The position numbers and the translations under genes are program-made. The notes below the pieces were generated by a model, which was not told where the DNA came from, did not search any database, and worked only from the letters and a program-made list of their open reading frames with translations. Below, one piece after another: positions 12,581 to 23,899 of a stretch of 64,000 bases of DNA. Within the stretch, counting starts at the first letter, position 1, and every line of letters starts with the position of its first letter. This stretch comes from Litsea cubeba (taxonomy: Eukaryota > Streptophyta > Magnoliopsida > Laurales > Lauraceae): assembly GCA_012931725.1 (NCBI GenBank), contig CM022949.1, forward strand, positions 44,769,457 through 44,833,456, written 5' to 3'.

Positions 12581-15500
12581 CGACCTACGCTGTAATGTGG
12601 TCCTCACTACACTTAGTGCAACAACATCAGATGTGTGGTACTTGGATAGTGGCTGTTCAAGGCACATGACAGGGAACAAAGCATTATTTACCTCTGTTGA
12701 AGATCATGATGGTGGAAGTGTTCGTTTCGGAGATGGAGGTAAGGCAAAAGTCATTGGTAAAGGAATTGTCTCCATTCCAGGTATGTCTCAATTGAAAAAT
12801 GTTTATTTGGTTGATGGGACTAAGAAAAATCTTCTTAATATAAGCCAATTGTGTGATAACAAACATGAAGTACACTTTTCTGCTAATGAGTGCATCATTG
12901 TTGACAAAAAGGAAAAAACTGTGCTACATGGTAAAAGAAATCCTGACAATTGCTATGTGGTTGCTACAAAAAGGGATATGTCTAGCAATTCTGCACTGAT
13001 AAGTGATATTGATTTATGGCATCAAAGGTTGGGTCATGTGAACTACAAACACTTGGAAAGATTATCAAAACTTGAACTAGTTCGTGGCCTGCCTAAACTT
13101 CAAAAAGACCCGAATAGTGTTTGTGGTCCATGCTAGGTTGGAAAACAAATTAGAGCTCCACATGAAAAGGTTGACTCTCTTACTACTAAGAGACCACTAG
13201 AGATGTTACATATGGATCTCATGGGACCCACTAAGTTTGAAAGTATTGGCGGTAAAAAATACATTTTTTTACCGTTGATGATTTTTCTAGAATAACTTGG
13301 GTTCGATTCTTACATGATAAATTTGAAACTTTTTCTATCTTTAATGACTTGTGGTCTTTGCTTATTGCAGAAAAAGGTCAAGAATTTGGAGGAGTTTCGA
13401 AAATACGCTCAAATCATGGATCTGAATTTAAAAATTCTGATTTATCTACCTTTTGCACTAAACATGGCATCAAACATAAATTTTCTGCACCGAAACCACA
13501 ACAAAATGGAGTGGTTGAACGGGAAAATAGAGTGGTTCAAGAGATGGCATGGGTTATGTTGCATAGCAAAAAAAATTCTACAACAGTTTTGGGCTGAAGC
13601 CGTAAACACAGCTGTTTATGTTATTAACCGTGTCTATCTACGTCCTAGCACAAAAGCCACCCCATATGAAATATGGACTGGAGTCAAGCCAAACAAAAAA
13701 AATTTTCAAACTTTTGGCAGCAAGTGTTACCTCTTACGAGATAGCGAACACTTAACCAAATTTGACTCTAGAAGTGATGACGGAATTTTACTTGGTTATT
13801 CGTTGATAAGTAAAGCCTATTAGGTTTTTCATCTTAAAAAATCTATCGTCATGGAGTCTATAAATGTGGTTGTAGGAACAACTGATTATTTTCCGGATGA
13901 TGATGAAGGCATGACTTTCTCTCCTTCTTCTGAATAGGTCAGGGATAAAGATGCAAACAGTCCATCCCAACCTAAATCAGAAACTGAATTGAAGGAGGAA
14001 TTAAATACAAATGCAGATCCTTCAAGTCCAAAGAAATCTTCTTCAGACTCTCTTGTGCCGGATATAATTCATAAATTTGAAGAAAAAAGTGCGACTAACA
14101 GCTCAACATTATCATCTTCTCGTCAAACCCTTGAGAAAGTTACATCTCCACCTTCTGTTCATCCACGATCCCAAAGAGGACAAGTACTAAAAGATCATCC
14201 TTTGGATAAAGTGATAGGTGAGATCTCCGCTCCCTTAAAAACCAGACAACAGGTTCGTGATGAGGTAAGTCACTTGTGTTATGATTCTTCTCTAGAACCC
14301 AAGAATGTTAAAGATGCTCATGATTGCTGGATTAATGCTATGCATGAGGAACTTGCTGAATTTGAAAGGAATCGTGTTTGGAAGCTTGTTCCTAGACCCT
14401 ATCACACAAACGTCATCGGTACAAAAGGGATTTTTAAAAATAAAACTGATGAGATGGGTCAAGCAATAAGGAAAAAAGCCCGTCTAATTGCTCAGAGGTA
14501 CACTCAAGTTGAAGGTATCGATTTGGATGAAACATTTGCCCCTGTTGCTAGACATGAGTCAGTTAGATTACTACTTGCTATTGCTTGCTTTTTTAACATA
14601 AAATTATCTCAAATGGATGTGAAAAGTGATTTTCTAAATAGTTTTTTAAATGAGGAAGTTTATGTTGAACAACCAAAGGGATTTCAAGATCCTCATTTTC
14701 CTGATCATGTTTTCAAGTTGAGAAAAGCTCTTATGGTCTCAAACAAGCACCAAGAGCCTGGTATGAAAGATTGACAGTGTTTCTAGTTGAAATGGTTTTA
14801 AATGAGGGACTGTTGACAAGACCTTGTTCATCAAACAAGATAAGAAAAACATTGTTATAGCACAGGTCTATGTCAATGATATCATTTTCGGTTCGACTTC
14901 TGTGCTTTTGTCAGATAAATTTGCTCAAAAAATGGCTAGCGAGTTTGAAATGAGAATGGTTGGTGAACTTTCGTTCTTTCTGGGTTTACAAATAAAGCAA
15001 ACTCCTTCTGGTATATTCATATCTCAGTCAAAATATGCTAGAGAGTTACTGAAAAAGTTTGGCATGTAATCATCGAAGCATGCACGGACTCCCATGAGCA
15101 CAACTGTCAAAATCAGTCTTGATACTGATGGTATGGACATCGATGAGAAACTCTACAGGAGTAGATAGGTAGTCTTCTCTACCTTACTGCCAGTCGTCCG
15201 GATATTGCTTATAGTGTTGGAATCTGTGCGAGGTATCAGTCCAAACCAAAACTATCTCATGTTCAAGCGACCAAAAGAGTTTTGAAATACATTTGTGGCA
15301 CTGTTGAGTATGTCATCTGGATGTCTAAAGATACCAACACCATAATTGTTGGTTTTTCAGATGCTGATTTGGCTGGTTGTGTTGACGATCTGGATGTTTC
15401 TTTGTGGAAAATAATTTGGTGGCTTGGCATGCTAAAAAGCAAACTTCGACATCTTTGTCGACCGCTGAAGCTGAATATATTGCTGCTGGAAGTTGTTGCA

Positions 15501-15795
15501 CACAACTTCTATGGATGAAACAGATGCTGAAAGATTACGTAATTGAATAAGAAACAATGAATGTGTTTTGTCACTATTAGAGTGCTATCGACATTTAAAA
15601 AATCTGATACAACACTCCCGAGCCAAACACATAGACATTAGACATCATTTCATTCGTGATCTTGTGAAGGAGGAAATAATTTCTTTGCATCACATTCCTA
15701 TTGAAAATCAATTGGCCGACATTTTCACAAAACCATTGGATGGAATGCGGTTTGAATCTCCACGTAAATCTCTAGGGATTTCACTTATTCCCTAA
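12581..15795 (+). pseudogene. pol: pol of the SIRE-type element (protease-integrase-RT-RNase H), broken
   Basis: Protease motif WYLDSGCSRHMTG is at about 12637. The pre-integrase part LWHQRLGHVNYKHLERLSK is at about 13015. The integrase core then runs in alternating frames through 13140-13830 with QNGVVERENR near 13502. RT (14320-15070) has WKLVPRP, the block around FAPVARHESVRLLLA, and a catalytic block mutated to YVNDIIFGS. RNase H (15280-15795) ends with the conserved ADIFTKPLD tail. At least eight frame breaks or stops. No intact enzyme remains. Confidence 0.83.
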
Positions 15796-17310
15796 ACTCC
15801 ATATATTTTTGTTTATTTAGGTGCACATACACATTTGCACATGACCAAGAATTTTTGAATTTCTTTGTTTTCTTGTTCTCACGAATCGTTTTTGATTCTC
15901 TCACGACTCTCTTCGTCTTTGTTCTTTGAGAGATGTTATGGTAATCAGATTAAACCGGAGGATCAGGGCTACCTACGTTTATGTGTGATAGCTACCATTT
16001 GATTGGTAAGTTTCATTTGGAGAAGGCTACCATTTTCGATAGTGTGAAAGTCACCCATGATGGTTTAATCTGCCTCGTGAAATTTAAAAAAAAAAGGGGG
16101 AATTTAAAAAAAAATAGAAATTTACTGCAAAAAAAAAGGAAATTGAAATTTCTTAGACGCAAAATGCTGACTTGTTATATTGCCTAACTTCTTATTGATG
16201 GGTATGCTCCCTATACAACATTTATGTTCATCTCGAGGAGATTTAGGGGGAGTAGGTCCCACACATTTTATCTTTGTTGATGTTTTTTTTTTCTCTCTTG
16301 GTCATATTGTCCACTTTTTCACTGTGCGCTTAAATTTATGAAAATCTCTTCTTATGTTTTTCATGGAGTGATTTGACCAAACAATAAAGTTAGAGTGTTT
16401 TTGCCGCGCTACACTGAAGTATTTAAAGATTTAGGCACTTCGCTCGAGCGACCACTCACGATCGCTCGAACGAACCTGCGGGTTTTTATTTCTGCCCGTC
16501 CTCATTCTTTTCTTTCTCTCTTGCTTACTTCTTCCTCCATGCCCTAACTGCCATTTTCGCCATTTTCAAGCTTCTGCTCCCTTCTATGCGTGCTCCTTTT
16601 CTTCGATTCCCAAAGGTAAATCACTTCTTTTCTCCCTTGATTTTCATTATTGTGCATCTTTTCATGACATTTTCATGTGGGTTATACGTTCTGGGGATTT
16701 CTTTTTTGAGGTTCTTGGCAAAAGCCTCTCTCACCTTGTTTCACAAGCTTCATCTCCTTATTTTCTCTTCTCTTTTGTCTACTGTGATTTGCATTTGGGT
16801 TGTGATTGTGGATTTGGAATGTTGAATGTGTTTTTCTCTTTTGGAATTTGGTTTGCTCAGATTTTTGGATTGTGCTTGGAAAGTGTTTGTGGAAATTACT
16901 CAACTGAGCGTGCTTGTCAGAAGAAGGATGGTTTTTAATTTGATAGCTGTGGATGTTTGATTCATGTTGTGGAGGGTGATAATTGGATTTTGGAATGGAA
17001 GGAGAAGGATTTGGAAAATGTCTTGGTTTGTATGTTTTTGCTCACTACTACTGGTTTGTTTGGCCTCTGACACTATCTCTGCAGAATTTTTGTTTCTGTT
17101 CTCTCCAAGTATGACACGGTTGTGGATTTTCTTCTGTCTGGATTTGTCTTTGAGACTCTCTCTGTTGTTCACTTCACTATGGCTGAATGTTGTTTCTGGA
17201 TATTTTTTTTTTGTGAAAAACAACACTTTGGTGGGATGTGGATTCTTGCAAATTTGAGGTGTGCATTGTGCTTTTCCTTGTATGACTCAGATTTTCTGAC
17301 TAGCTTCATT
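15796..17310 (+). other. Post-pol region of the SIRE-type element with promoter-like block and leader intron
   Basis: Holds an internal purine tract (about 16246-16254), then a promoter-like block at 16380-16500: TATTTAAAG at 16422, two CGCTCGAGCG-type palindromes at 16439-16473, then a pyrimidine-rich leader. A donor-like AAAGGTAAAT near 16613 and an acceptor-like TTCTGACTAG ending at 17303 would bound a T-rich leader intron of about 690 bp just before the ATG at 17311. The splice sites are inferred. Confidence 0.5.
16422..16475 (+). promoter_or_regulatory. Promoter-like block before the extra ORF
   Basis: TATTTAAAG is followed within 60 bp by TTCGCTCGAGCGA and ATCGCTCGAACGAA, the same palindromic motif found in this element's own LTR. 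Function is inferred from arrangement only. Confidence 0.4.
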
Positions 17311-18353
17311 ATGGATTCCAAAAAGAGATCTCATACCGCGTCTTCCTCTTCTCAGCCATCGTTTGACAAACATCGCTTTCCTTCTCTTTCCAAAGCTAAT
17401 CAATTTCGTGAACTGTTCGAGCATAGAACTATTGAATCAGAAATAGAAATTGCAGAAGAAATACATGATAAAGAAATGTATAGGAGCCTTGCTAATAGGA
17501 ATTGGTATTCCCTGATGCATTTTGAGGCTTTTGTGGTTTACACAGATTGGGTCAGAGAATTTTATTGCAATTTGGAGTTTGTTTCTCCGGCTTCTCTGAA
17601 AACTTTCGTTCGAGGAAAATGGATCACTATCTCTGCATTAGACATTGCTGAATTTATTGACATTGCATGTGTAGACCCTGTGACTATCCTCTACCGGATG
17701 AAAGCCAAGTACAGGTTGATTATGATTTGATTGGCACAACTATCTGTGGAGAATAAACACTTTGGCCTGGTGGCACTCTTCCTCACGGTAGCTTAACTGA
17801 AGAATACCGATTCCTCAATCAATTTGTTTGTCATACCCTTGAGCCCAGAGGCCACACTTCAGATTCAGTCACAAGAATGAATATCTTCTATACTGTATTG
17901 GCACCGGGAAAGTGGTGAATATTCCTCAAGTGATTATGAACGCCCTGATAAGGATGCTTTCTGCCAAGAAGAACTCCATCCTTCCTTTTGGTGATCTGAT
18001 CACCAAATTTCTCTTGTGGTAGGAGATAGGTTCCTAAGAGGAATAATGAAAACAGTCAGAAGATACGGAAGCCAATAAACTCCAGATCATTGGCTCAATC
18101 CTCCGGTCACATTCCTCAAGCTGTTCAAAGAGCAGAGGTGCAGGAAGAAGCAGCTGCACTAGGTGCAGATGTTCAAGGGGAGCAGCATGACAATGTGAAT
18201 CAAGTTACAATTATAGGAGAACAAATTCAAGCTCTGCAACATCATTTTGATGAACGGTTTAATGCAGTGGATGGTCGCTTCAATACCATTGATCACGCTC
18301 TCGCTAAAATTCTTGGCGCCTTGGACATCACTGACTGCATTCCTGTCTCATGA
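17311..18353 (+). pseudogene. Extra ORF of the SIRE-type element (plant transposon-associated domain), broken
   Basis: ATG at 17311 opens a 139-residue frame to 17730. After a Ser-rich start come the blocks RTIESEIEIAEE, NWYSLMHFEAF, WVREFYCNLEF and FVRGKWITISALDIAEFID. This resembles the putative plant transposon protein domain (PF20167-like) found in retrotransposon-associated ORFs. Reading continues in other frames with stops to about 18060. A coiled-coil tail at 18090-18353 has IGEQIQALQHHFDERFNAVDGRFNTID-like heptads. No signal peptide or convincing membrane segment, so it is not a classical env. Function unknown. Confidence 0.6.
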
Positions 18354-18760
18354 AAACTCATAGCTTGCTGCTGATTTTGGTTTACTGTGGTTTCAACTGT
18401 CTCTTTGAATTTCTCTTTGTGTTTAGATGGTTTTTTGTTTCACTGTGTTTATGATTTTATCTGCTACTAACTCTACCGTTAGTTACTCCTTTTTGCATTT
18501 CCTTTTGTCAATTTATGAACAAAAAGGGGGAGTAATTTGTGTTTAACATCTTGCTTTGTTGCTACATCTTTGTGTCTGTCTTTCCTATGATCAAGATTTT
18601 TTTTTCTATTTCTATGATAATATACTTGATCTAGTGAACAGGTTTTGCAGGAATTCTGAGGTCTAGTCATATTCATCGAAGATGTTATTCTGCATTGTTT
18701 TTATGATTATCAGGGTAGATTTTTTTTTTTTTTTTTGTAATTAGGGGTTTTTGTCCATGA

Positions 18761-18778
18761 ATTGCCAAAGGGGGAGAT
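18761..18778 (+). other. Polypurine tract of the SIRE-type element
   Basis: ATTGCCAAAGGGGGAGAT lies directly before the 3' LTR and is the usual SIRE-lineage plus-strand primer context. A related purine run, AAAAAGGGGGAG, is at about 18522-18533. Confidence 0.8.
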
Positions 18779-19697
18779 TGTTAGGATTCTAGAAGTTGGC
18801 TAATTCATTGGTTATGGACAAAACCGGTCTCTTATAATTGTATTTTATTTAGAATGGAGGAGTTGGAAGCAAAATAGAACTCAAATTGTGGAATCTAAAG
18901 TCGTCAATGCTGAATTTCAAATGTTTTGGAAACTGACAGAGGTCGTTCGAGCGAACCTCAATTCGCTCGAGCGAACCCTAAACAGAAGCTTCTCCGCTTG
19001 AGCGTCCATTAACCTTCGCTCGACCTTACTTAAATAGAGACGAGGTCGCTCGAGCGAACCTCCTGTTCGCTCGAGCGAACCTGGATGAAGTTGCAATTCC
19101 TATCCGAAAATGATTTCCTATTTTCTCTCAAGAGGCTATTTCTATTCCAATCTCACCAGAATTCTTGAGGCTAGTGTTTAGGCTTATTTATAGCCTTTAT
19201 CTCTCTATTAAAAAAAAACCTCTCATCAATACAATTCATCTGAGAAGATTCTGAGAGATCCATCTTCCCCCAAAGCTTCTAGTTGCTGTGTTGAATATCA
19301 AGCTTTGGTTTTGGTTCCATTCTACTCTCCTGAAGTAGAGAATCCTAGAAGACGACTTCGAAGAGTTTGTTCAAGCATGGTTGAAGGTGAACGGCGAGCT
19401 GTCGACAAGATTCAAGCAGTCCTTAGGTTGAGTTACCAACTGGGAAGGGTTGTAAGTGTCTCTTGTAACTTTCGTTTTACAATTGTGCTTGGTTGTCTGT
19501 TGGCCTAGACAGTAAGGCCCATGGTTTTTTCCCAAGTTGGGTTTTCCACGTATAAATCCTGCGTCCTTCTCGTTTTGTGGTTTGGTTATTTTTAATTGGA
19601 TTTAGGATTAATTATTAGTTTAATCACTTGAGGAATGATAACTAATAAAGATCTGGTTATTGGGACCTCAGCCTGTATCAAGGCTGATTTATTTTCA
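18779..19697 (+). repeat. 3' LTR of the SIRE-type element
   Basis: Starts TGTTAGGATTC after the polypurine tract and ends TTTTCA. At 919 bp, its last 395 bp match the 5' remnant. TATA-like motifs are TTAAATAG near 19030 and TTATTTATAG at about 19184-19193, the latter followed by a poly-A/pyrimidine leader. Confidence 0.9.
18943..19081. repeat. Cluster of CGCTCGAGCG palindromes in the SIRE-type LTR
   Basis: Perfect palindromes TTCGCTCGAGCGAA (18962-18975) and GTTCGCTCGAGCGAAC (19065-19080), a near-perfect copy at 19045-19060, and degenerate copies at about 18943, 19004 and 19015. They flank the TTAAATAG motif. The same motif recurs near 16440. Confidence 0.85.
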
Positions 19698-19813
19698 CCC
19701 TTTATTTATTTAATTGCTTTAGTAATGTCGTTGGCTAGATTCTCAGTTCCATCATGCTTCTAAAACATGCTTTGGGCCACTATTGTCCAAAACATATATA
19801 TATATATATACAC

Positions 19814-20192
19814 GGTAATATTCAAGTGAGAACTAGTTTTTACATATTATATGATAATTCTTTTGTGGGGCCCAATATGGTCCCCATTTGATGATGGACC
19901 AGGGGATGAAAAGATCTATGTGAGGCCATCCCAAGTATCAAGTTTGACTCCAAACCCATGCCCCTAGCCCCTTCATCAGTGGCCCACAAGTTTAATGGCT
20001 TCATATTCAAAAAGATATTCAGCCCTCGATCCAACAGTTCAGTCCATTCTGATGTGTGCCGATCCTTGGGATAAGTGAATATCAAGGGCGGGTTCCCTAT
20101 TGGTTGCTAGGTTTGGATGGGTTGCTAGTTGGGCCCTGAAAAAAAAGTTCTCATATAATAGGTGAGAACTATTTCTCATTTGAATATTTCCC
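19814..20192. mobile_element. MITE with about 45-bp inverted ends (copy 1)
   Basis: Left end GGTAATATTCAAGTGAGAAC and the reverse complement of the right end GGGAAATATTCAAATGAGAA are clear inverted repeats. It lies in an AT dinucleotide tract, so any target duplication is uninformative. No coding capacity. Superfamily not decided; the G-initial ends would suit a Mutator-type MITE. Confidence 0.72.
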
Positions 20193-20383
20193 ATATATAT
20201 ATTCCATTTGGATCGATACATAGTCGATCCAACAGTCCGGTAAATTCGGATCTAATCGAAAGTTGGTGGACATGTGCAATTTAGAGGGATCATGTATTTG
20301 GTCCATTTGGATGGACGAAAGGTGGGCCACACAAACATGAGCTTACGGGATTTTATCCTAAGCTTGAGCTTAGGAGAGCCTTG

Positions 20384-20384
<1 letters not shown>

Positions 20385-20432
<48 letters not shown>

Positions 20433-20435
20433 AAT
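20385..20435. repeat. CT/TA microsatellite
   Basis: A CT run followed by interrupted TA repeats, immediately before MITE copy 2. Confidence 0.9.
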
Positions 20436-20721
20436 GAAAACATTCAAGTGAGAACTAGTTCTCACCTACTATATAAGAACTTTTTTTGCAGGGCTCAACT
20501 AACAACCCATCCAAACCTAGCAACCAATAAGGAACCCCGTATAGTCACTAATCCCAAGGACCGGCACACATCCGAATGGACTAAACCATTGGATCGAGGG
20601 TTGAATATTTTTTTGAATATGAAGCCATTAAACTTGTAGGTCATGGATGAAGGGGTTAAGAGCATGGGTTTGGGGTCAAACTTGATACTTGGGGTGGTCT
20701 CACATAGATATTTCCATCCCC
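20436..20721. mobile_element. MITE copy 2, inverted and truncated
   Basis: Reverse-complement match to copy 1, from its right terminus (GTGAGAACTAGTTCTCACC region) through the block CATCCAAACCTAGCAACCAA. It stops at about 20721, before the other inverted end. Together the two copies form a large imperfect hairpin around 20193-20435. Confidence 0.78.
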
Positions 20722-20811
20722 CTTACAGTATATGCTTTGAGTTCTTTGGGTCCCTTTTATTAAAACAAATTGCTACCATTAAAGTACAGTCCCAACCATT
20801 AAAGTACAGCC

Positions 20812-20865
20812 CCCTTACAGTCTATGCTTCCTCACTAACCCTTACAGTCTATGCTTCCTCACTAA
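20812..20865. repeat. 27-bp tandem duplication
   Basis: Two exact copies of a 27-bp unit beginning CCCTTACAGTCTATGC. A shorter ACCATTAAAGTACAG doublet lies just upstream. Confidence 0.9.
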
Positions 20866-21043
20866 CTCGATTATTTTGGCTCCAAGTGAGCTTGTACTTT
20901 CTTTGCCCATGAATTTTCTTTCTCATTTTAATGAAAACTTTACCTTATAGCAAAAAAACAAATAAATAAATAAATAAAATAAAAAATCTGATGGGTTTTG
21001 AGAGTTAGGTACAATTCTACTACAAGATGAAGTTTTTTGAAAA

Positions 21044-21610
21044 GGGGAGGATTACCGTACGGACAGCCCAAAACCCGATATTTACCCCATGCCAGATGAA
21101 AGACTGTAATTTACCGGATGGAAGATCGTACACAAAAGGATAACCAAAATGGGACGGTTTTACCCTTTTTCCTTTGATATCCTAGGTCTGTAGGATATCG
21201 AAGGATTTGATATCCCAGGCGCTTAGGATATCGCACAGTTCGATATCCTAAGCCTATAGGTTATCGCACAGTTACCTACTCCCACACTCCCGCCCAAAGC
21301 TTTCATCTTCCCGCTCGACTTTTCCAGCGATGAAAAAACTCTACTCCTCCCTATCTCTTCCGGACTTTCTTCCCTGTATCTTTCATTAAGTCTCATCTCT
21401 CTCAAACTCTCGTCTCCCCAACCCTCTTTTTTTCCTGGTTTTATCTTGTGCTAAACCTCACAAACCCCATGGATTCAAAAGAGCCATGGTTTCAACTTCA
21501 ACTCCAACTCCAACTCCAGCCCCATCGCAGCTGCCGATTCCATCACAGCATGACCCATCTCACCTCCACGCCACATCGCAGCCGACGACGTCCATCCCTC
21601 TCTCTTTTCC
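21044..21610 (+). repeat. Left terminal inverted repeat of the Mutator-like element
   Basis: Aligns by eye with the reverse complement of about 23900-24478. It includes GATATC hairpins and a block containing ATGGATTCAAAAGAGCC. A short Gln/Pro/Ser-rich frame in this block is preserved in both ends but resembles no family I know. Confidence 0.8.
21174..21266. repeat. Three tandem GATATCCTA hairpins in the left inverted repeat
   Basis: GATATCCTAGG-spacer-TAGGATATC, then GATATCCCAGG-spacer-TAGGATATC, then GATATCCTAAG-spacer-TAGGTTATC. The right inverted repeat holds related, partly decayed copies at about 24288-24347. Confidence 0.85.
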
Positions 21611-22294
21611 ATCACGGAAATGAAAAGGGAGACAATGACTCTTTAACAAGCTAGAGTTCTAAAATTATGTTAATTAAGATTATTTTAAAGTTTTTTATTG
21701 TGTTTTTAAAGGATTTCTATTGTGTTTGTTTAAGGATTTCCGAAATCCCAATAAGATTATTGGCAACCAATGCATATATATGTTTATTATATTTTTATTC
21801 AACAATTTTTTTCTAATTCCAGATCGTTAATAAAGCATAAATAGTGCAACCATCGAAAAAACACTACCCATTGAGGAAATGGGATAGTGAGCACAAAGAT
21901 GATTAAATCTCTGTAATCCAACAAGTATATTTAAAAAAAAAAAAAACATGATGAAGGACCCACACCAAAAAAGAGTGGGGTGCTTTAGATGTCATCTCCC
22001 CCACCTAAATTTGTCAGTTGCTATTCTAAATGACACTGCATGTTGAGTTGTTGATTTCGAATAATAATTACGGCAACAACAATTCTGTTGCAACTATTTG
22101 TGTCTAATCATTTAAAAGGGTTGATGAAATTATAAGCTTATTATAGATAAGACCATACTAACAACAAAGGAAGATAAAATGCCTAAATAATTATAGACCA
22201 ATGGCTCTTTGAGGACCAGTTGCTATGGTCCTTGTTGGCTAATCATCTATAAAGTCATCTGGATCTACATATCAAAGTAAAGTCAGGTGTTTAT

Positions 22295-22552
22295 TCTCGC
22301 TATAGCGAGATCAAGTCTCGCTACAGCGAGACTGTATTCTCGCGCTAGCATCTCCCTATAGCGAGAATGTACTCTGCCTCCCTCTCATGCTGTTGCTCTA
22401 TTTTTCCTATTTTCCTCGTTATATCCTTGCTATAGCGATAATATGTCTCGCTATAGCGAGACCACTCACTGGAAGCTCGCTATAGTGAAAATATGTCTCG
22501 CTATAACGAGAGACATTCTGTGGAAAAAACTATTCTTGCTATAGCGAGACCA
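22295..22552. repeat. Cluster of TCTCGCTATAGCGAGA palindromes inside the Mutator-like element
   Basis: Perfect 16-bp palindromes at 22295-22310 and 22446-22461, a near-perfect one at 22316-22331, and about five degenerate copies to 22552. Spacing is irregular, so this is not a simple tandem repeat. Confidence 0.88.
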
Positions 22553-23899
22553 CTCTCTGAAAAAGGGGGTGTATGTAAACGAGAAGAGGGGGTCTGTGAA
22601 CGAGGTGTTGAGAATTTTTTTTTATTTTTTTTAAATGTATTTAACAAACATATTGGAAAAAAAGCCTTGTGCAGTTCAATGGAATTTGGTTTCACTTGGT
22701 TTCACTCTTCATATTATGAGAATTCTCTATTATTTCTTCCCATCATTAAAAGCGATAAATCTAGTATAAGGCTCAACTTCCATTGAATTGAATTGAATTT
22801 TGGCCAGTACCTTAATATTGGGTCTCATCTCTATAAAGCACAAGTGATGGATGGGCTTTGATTTCAAAATTTGTCTCAATGCTCTCCATCTTTGTAAGTG
22901 AATCTGCAAGCATTTGCTGGTTAATCATTTAGCAAATCTCCATCTTGGCAAGTGCAAGTTTTGGCATCACCCGGTAATTGTCCAATTAACATGACACATA
23001 CTAATAAAGGCATGGAAAAATGTTCCATGTAACACACAAACAAACCAAGTAATTTTTTAACCATGAAACTGCACCTTGAGGAAAACCTGATACCCATGCA
23101 TAATTAAAGCAACATGGGAGTCCGCATTCATCACACATCCTCCTTTCCATAAGCTAAAATCACAACTAGTCACATGATCAATACAAACTGTTTGCAATTC
23201 CAAAATATATGGACACGACCAACATTCTATACATTCATTTATAATATTGGAATATCCATTTACAAAAAGGCAATATTTCAACAGCTTCGAAGCACATTTA
23301 ATTTGCAAAATCCAACATCTAACACCAATTCCCAGTATCCAACATAAAATCAAATAACTTAGAGACATAGGAGTCGAGCCGAAAATCCAATAGAACTAAG
23401 CAAATTACATTAATAACAACCTCCAACATCAAATCCCATAAAAAAAAGGGATAGAACTAAGCAACCTCTAACAACCACCAGCATTACAAAACCCAATTGC
23501 CATTAATTCCTTGAAATGGGTAGCATCCAAAACAAACATTCAACTTCTCATGCCAATCAAAACCACATGCAACGGTGAAACCATGTCAGGCACTTTTCAT
23601 TTAAAGCCTACAAAATAGAGCTGTACAAAATTATTAGGATAATTAATAACAAATATTTTTAGGATAATTAATAACAAATTATTGGGATAAAAAATATTTT
23701 TATCTTAGTTTTTCTGATTTGATTTAGGGTTGGGTGTTAGGTTTCTGGGCTTCTAGTGATGGGATTTAGAGTTTGTGATGGCAATTGGTGTTTTGGATGG
23801 TGGAGATAGTGAGTTGGGGAGGTAAGATTTTTGGATTGGGTGGTTCCGGTGATGTGGAGAGAGGGAGAGAGAGATGAGGAGAGGGAGAGACATAAGGAA

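Larger units (their letters stand above)
10274..19697 (+). mobile_element. SIRE/Maximus-type Ty1/copia retrotransposon, decayed, hosting the Athila insertion
   Basis: Order is LTR remnant, tRNA-Met primer site, gag, protease, integrase, RT, RNase H, a 3-kb region with an extra ORF, polypurine tract, 3' LTR. This is the copia order (integrase before RT). Long gag with a coiled coil after the zinc knuckle and an extra ORF after pol fit the SIRE/Maximus lineage. Many stops and frameshifts. The first about 524 bp of the 5' LTR lie upstream of the Athila element, outside the window. The right flank (19698 on) matches 33575 on in duplication unit B, which shows the uninterrupted site. Confidence 0.88.

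Noticed and set aside
16586..17257. Hydrophobic open frames that could suggest an envelope-type membrane protein in the SIRE-type element
   Set aside because: They fall in a T-rich stretch that fits a leader intron, overlap in several frames and precede a better-supported ORF. Hydrophobicity follows from T-richness.
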